A DNA stretch of 64,000 bases from Odobenus rosmarus divergens. Lineage: Eukaryota > Chordata > Mammalia > Carnivora > Odobenidae. The stretch is from NCBI RefSeq assembly GCF_000321225.1, contig NW_004450276.1, forward strand, positions 3,215,271 through 3,279,270, read 5' to 3'. Of this stretch, positions 63,101 to 64,000 are shown in pieces (the first letter of the stretch is position 1; every line of letters starts with the position of its first letter). Both the position numbers and the translations under genes were made by a program. The notes below the pieces were generated by a model, which saw only the letters and a list, made by a program, of their open reading frames with translations, searched no databases and was not told the origin of the DNA.

Positions 63101-63835
63101 TATTTCCCTTTAATTTTTTTCTTTGATTCATTGGTTGTTCAGGAATGTGTTATTTAATTTCTATGTATTCAGAATTTTCCTGTTTTCCTTATTTTTGATT
63201 ACCATTTTCACACCGTTGTGGTCAGAGAAGATATTTGATATGATTTCATTCTTCTTGAATTTGCTAAGACCTGTTTTATGGCCTACCATATATTCTATGC
63301 TAGAAATGTTCCAAGTGCACTTGAGAAGAATGAGTTCTGTTGCTGCACAGAATGTTTGTATATTACTGTTAGGTCCGTTGGGCCTCTAGTGTTGTTCAAA
63401 TCTGCTATTAACTCATTGATTCTCTGGATGATCTGTCCATTGCTGAGAGTATGGTGTTAAAGTCTTCAACTGTCATTGTATTAGTATTTATTTCTTCTTT
63501 TATCTCTGTTAGTTTTTGCTTCATTTATTCAGATGCTTTGATGTTGGGTCTATAAATATCTACAATTGTTATATCTTATTGATGTAGTGACCCCTGTATC
63601 ATTAAGTAATGACCTTTTCTGTCTCTTTTCTTTTTTTACAATTTTAAAGTCTCTTGGTTTGATATAAGTGCAGCTATACCTGCTTTTTTTTTTTTTGATT
63701 ACCATTTTCTTGAAATATATTTTCCCTTCCCTTCACTCTTAGTCTGTGTGTGTCTTTGAGGCTAAAGTATTAGGTCTTTTCTTTTTTCTTTAATCCATTC
63801 AGCCATTCTGTCTCTTTTTGTTTTTTTGTGTTTTT
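60105..63835 (-). mobile_element. Old L1 (L1M type), antisense, about 3.5 kb
   Basis: It begins with the antisense 3' UTR 'ccagttttattgagagatag' and includes 'ttcattctgtttttcacagt', 'gtaccatactgttctggtga', 'tatcctgcaactttactgaa', 'aaacatgtcatctgcaatta', 'caccagtgaagccatctggt' and 'gtggtcagagaagatatttg'. These run from the ORF2 end to the ORF2 middle/N-terminal half. It is highly similar in layout to 39245-42420 and belongs to the same broad L1 age class. No frame is intact. Confidence 0.92.
60180..60362. mobile_element. Tigger-type DNA transposon end inside the L1
   Basis: Text not belonging to L1 interrupts its 3' UTR: 'ctatcagtaaggcttccggt', 'aatggtaggctattaagttt' and 'aacccctacattgttcaggg', ending 'ggtcaactgtata'. 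The end is the inverse of the 'cagttgacccttgaacaa' terminus typical of a Tigger group. The left limit is uncertain. Confidence 0.65.
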
Positions 63836-63837
63836 TT

Positions 63838-64000
63838 TGCACTACATGCCCTCTTTAATACCCATCACCAGGCTAACCCATACCCCCATGCCCCCTCCCC
63901 TCTAGAACCCTCAGTTTGTTTTTCAGAGTCCATAGTCTCTCATGGTTCATCTCCCCCTCCAATTTCCCCCCCTTCATTCTTCCCTTCCTGCTATCTTCTT
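63838..64000 (-). mobile_element. Young carnivore L1 3' end, antisense, cut by the window edge
   Basis: After a T-rich run, 'accatcac'-type L1 tail sequence appears: 'taatacccatcaccaggcta', 'aaccctcagtttgtttttca', 'gtctctcatggttcatctcc' and 'cccttcctgctatcttctt' at the very end. The last roughly 110 bases of the usual 3' terminus are missing at the left, so the copy is truncated there or joined elsewhere. Confidence 0.92.

Overview
This is nuclear DNA of a placental mammal, almost certainly an arctoid carnivore (bear, mustelid or seal group). Thirteen tRNA-derived carnivore SINEs carry the head 'cacctgggtggctcag' (or 'gcgcctgggtggctcag') and a body of the bear/mustelid/seal type, unlike the dog and cat forms as I recall them. 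Young L1 copies share a carnivore-type 3' end around 'ggttagcctggtgatgggta'. Older MIR, L2, Tigger and L1M copies give the usual mammalian background. There is no bacterial-style gene content. Only about 0.7 kb of 64 kb is recognisably host coding sequence.

The real gene is on the + strand. Five exons (about 6562-6708, 15057-15154, 22702-22875, 31799-31919 and 33920-34018) have matching splice phases (1-1, 1-0, 0-0, 0-1, 1-1). Joined, they encode one complete MAM domain followed by one LDL-receptor class A module. MAM+LDLa architecture with large introns points to MALRD1 (DIET1), a large protein of the small-intestinal epithelium linked to bile-acid/FGF19 (mouse Fgf15) signalling. The window is an internal slice of that gene; its start, its end and most of its repeated domains lie outside. 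I found no convincing further exon after 34018, so the last 30 kb is probably one long intron or is downstream.

At the left edge (1-810) lies a GC-rich, intronless, frameshifted retrocopy of a ZAR1-type oocyte zinc-binding protein, on the same strand and ending near an AATAAA.

Layout: 1-0.8 kb retrocopy; 0.8-34 kb MALRD1 exons and introns with SINEs, MIR, L2 and old L1 fragments; 34.1-37.1 kb a Tigger-type DNA transposon split by a 5'-inverted L1, which is itself hit by another L1 tail, with a 50-N gap and a duplicated segment that looks like an assembly fault; 37.1-39.2 kb mostly unclassified; 39.2-50.2 kb nested minus-strand L1s; 50.2-60.1 kb unique sequence with two long minus-strand L2s; 60.1-64 kb another old minus-strand L1, running into a young L1 tail at the edge. 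No L1 copy keeps an intact ORF.

I did not find an undescribed biological system. The most useful second looks are the LDLa module lacking its C1-C3 disulfide pair, the frame-keeping alternative donor in the last MAM exon, the ZAR1 retrocopy with CpG-rich 5' sequence, the twin-primed L1 with its chimeric gap, and several non-repetitive AT-rich blocks that look constrained. Repeat families are named from memory of their consensus sequences, with no search run.
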